5,645 nucleotides of DNA from Bacteroidetes bacterium UBA5543 (GTDB lineage Bacteria > Bacteroidota > Bacteroidia > Chitinophagales > Chitinophagaceae): NCBI GenBank assembly GCA_002423665.1, contig DINJ01000210.1, positions 10,140-15,784 of the forward strand, read 5' to 3'. The stretch's first letter is position 1; each line of letters begins with the position of its first letter. Below the pieces are notes generated by a model. That model ran no database searches and had not been told where the DNA came from. It was given only the letters and a program-made list of their open reading frames with translations. Both the position numbers and the translations under genes were made by a program. This document shows positions 5,011 to 5,645 of the stretch, one piece after another.

Positions 5011-5472
5011 TCAGTGTACCTTATTAATGGTAAAGGTTTTGCCATTCAGGGTAAATGTATCACCCGCCTTTTTACCTCTTATTTGATTGCCTATCGGCGA
5101 TGAGAGTGAAACCACGTAATATTTCTTTCCCGCTATTATGAAATTCCCTGCGCTGATAGCTATGTAAAAGTTTCCGTTGCTGCACTCCACAAGGCTACCG
5201 GGTACCACAATTTCTGATAATGATTCAGGGTTAATCGTTTGTAATACACCTTCATCAGCTTTTGCTTTGCCCAGCCTCTCCATATTCATATTGATATCCT
5301 GTTGCAGCATCTCGCGGGCGGTTTCGTACTTATCGCCCATGCTGCTCTTGGTTTCGTTGTGCATGGCCTCGCGACGGTCAGCTATAGCAGCTTCTATTTC
5401 GCTTATGCTGCCCGCAACATGTTGCAGGCATAAACTATATAGTTCAATTTTCAACTCTTTCATATCAGGCAT
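5011..5472 (-). CDS. GreA/GreB-like transcription elongation factor-related protein
   Basis: A 153-aa protein with the GreA/GreB two-part plan. Residues 5-80 are a helical, highly charged region expected to form a coiled-coil hairpin. Its turn, ETKSSMGDKYETAREM (40-55), carries acidic residues (E40, D47, E50) where GreA has its acidic tip. Residues 88-152 form a beta-rich domain ending in SPIGNQIRGKKAGDTF (125-140), which matches the C-terminal Gre signature SPxGxxLxGKxxGD. By family knowledge Gre factors enter the RNA polymerase secondary channel and trigger cleavage of backtracked RNA. Whether this small Bacteroidota variant does so is inference, and such proteins are sometimes mislabelled 3-oxoacyl-ACP synthase. 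The ATG at 5472 overlaps the end of the GNAT gene by 8 bp. An in-frame ATG at 5463 (residue 4), 1 nt after that gene's stop, gives 150 aa starting MKELKIELY and may be the true start. Translational coupling with the GNAT gene is likely. Confidence 0.75.
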   Translation of the reverse strand: MPDMKELKIELYSLCLQHVAGSISEIEAAIADRREAMHNETKSSMGDKYETAREMLQQDINMNMERLGKAKADEGVLQTINPESLSEIVVPGSLVECSNGNFYIAISAGNFIIAGKKYYVVSLSSPIGNQIRGKKAGDTFTLNGKTFTINKVH

Positions 5473-5645
5473 CCATTTCCATATGATACAGGTGCAGCCC
5501 CTTGCCCCAGTAGTCGTCTTTGGTGAACATTAATTTGAACCCGAACTTTTCGTAAAACTTATCTGTAAGTTGCGAAGTGCGTACTCGTATTCTTTTGATG
5601 TGTGAATGTTCGTGCAATCTGTCCAGGTTGTACTGCACCAGCATA
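5465..5645 (-). CDS. GNAT-family acetyltransferase, C-terminal part (5' end outside window)
   Basis: The minus strand is open from the window edge at 5645 to a TGA at 5467-5465, encoding at least 59 residues. It ends with HIKRIRVRTSQLTDKFYEKF, then GFKLMFTKDDYWGKG and LHLYHMEMDA. The TSQLTDKFYEKFGF block is the C-terminal GNAT motif (TSxxxxxFYEKxGF) at the end of the acetyl-CoA-binding fold, followed by the usual final beta-strand. An ATG at 5644-5642 is internal, since the N-terminal strands and the acetyl-CoA P-loop must lie upstream. By family knowledge it transfers an acetyl group from acetyl-CoA to an amine; the acceptor is unknown. Its stop overlaps the start of the GreA-like gene (ATGCCTGATATG), so the two form an operon. 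Confidence 0.8.
   Translation of the reverse strand, partial: MLVQYNLDRLHEHSHIKRIRVRTSQLTDKFYEKFGFKLMFTKDDYWGKGLHLYHMEMDA

Noticed and set aside
3134..5645. Possible defence or signalling operon (acetyltransferase, GreA-like, FMN reductase, phosphoesterase)
   Set aside because: Each protein belongs to a common housekeeping-type family, there is no toxin, nuclease, cyclase or mobile gene, and the 95-bp spacer with its own -7 box divides the group into two units.

Overview
The window looks like ordinary chromosomal DNA from a Bacteroidota bacterium, most likely of the Chitinophagaceae/Sphingobacteriia type. Three things suggest this. Several starts are preceded by the Bacteroidota -7 box TAnnTTTG rather than by Shine-Dalgarno sites. 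The protein set is typical of the phylum: a GreA/GreB-like small protein, an FMN reductase carrying PEYNGSFPGVLK, a stand-alone LKR-type oxidoreductase and a TIGR01777 epimerase. The DNA is moderately AT-rich with dense, short spacers. The genus is inferred from protein character only; no search was run.

Layout. Bases 1-20 hold the 5' end of a minus-strand tRNA-Leu that runs off the window. A minus-strand hscB gene follows (65-595; iron-sulfur co-chaperone). Divergent from it, across a 46-bp spacer, is a plus-strand lysine-2-oxoglutarate reductase/saccharopine dehydrogenase-family gene (642-1847). This converges, with only 3 bp between stops, on a minus-strand TIGR01777 epimerase (1851-2777). 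A 167-bp AT-rich spacer carries a good epimerase promoter and leads into a small plus-strand ORF (2945-3142). The small ORF overlaps by 9 bp the end of a minus-strand cluster. In transcription order that cluster is a GNAT acetyltransferase (5' end beyond the window), a GreA/B-like protein, an NAD(P)H-dependent FMN reductase and a membrane-anchored metallophosphoesterase (5645 down to 3134).

How the genes relate. HscB serves [Fe-S] cluster assembly and the LKR-like enzyme probably serves lysine catabolism through saccharopine. The epimerase, FMN reductase and phosphoesterase have known folds but unknown substrates. The GNAT and GreA-like genes overlap by 8 bp and are surely co-transcribed. The FMN reductase and phosphoesterase are 15 bp apart and probably co-transcribed, although each also has a TAnnTTTG box just before its start. 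I see no mobile element, CRISPR array, phage gene or defence system. No new multi-gene system is evident. The points of interest are compact regulatory signals: very short predicted leaders, a stop codon inside a -7 box, and a terminator-like element whose T-rich tract overlaps the neighbouring gene's lysine codons. A few proteins also have unusual architecture.
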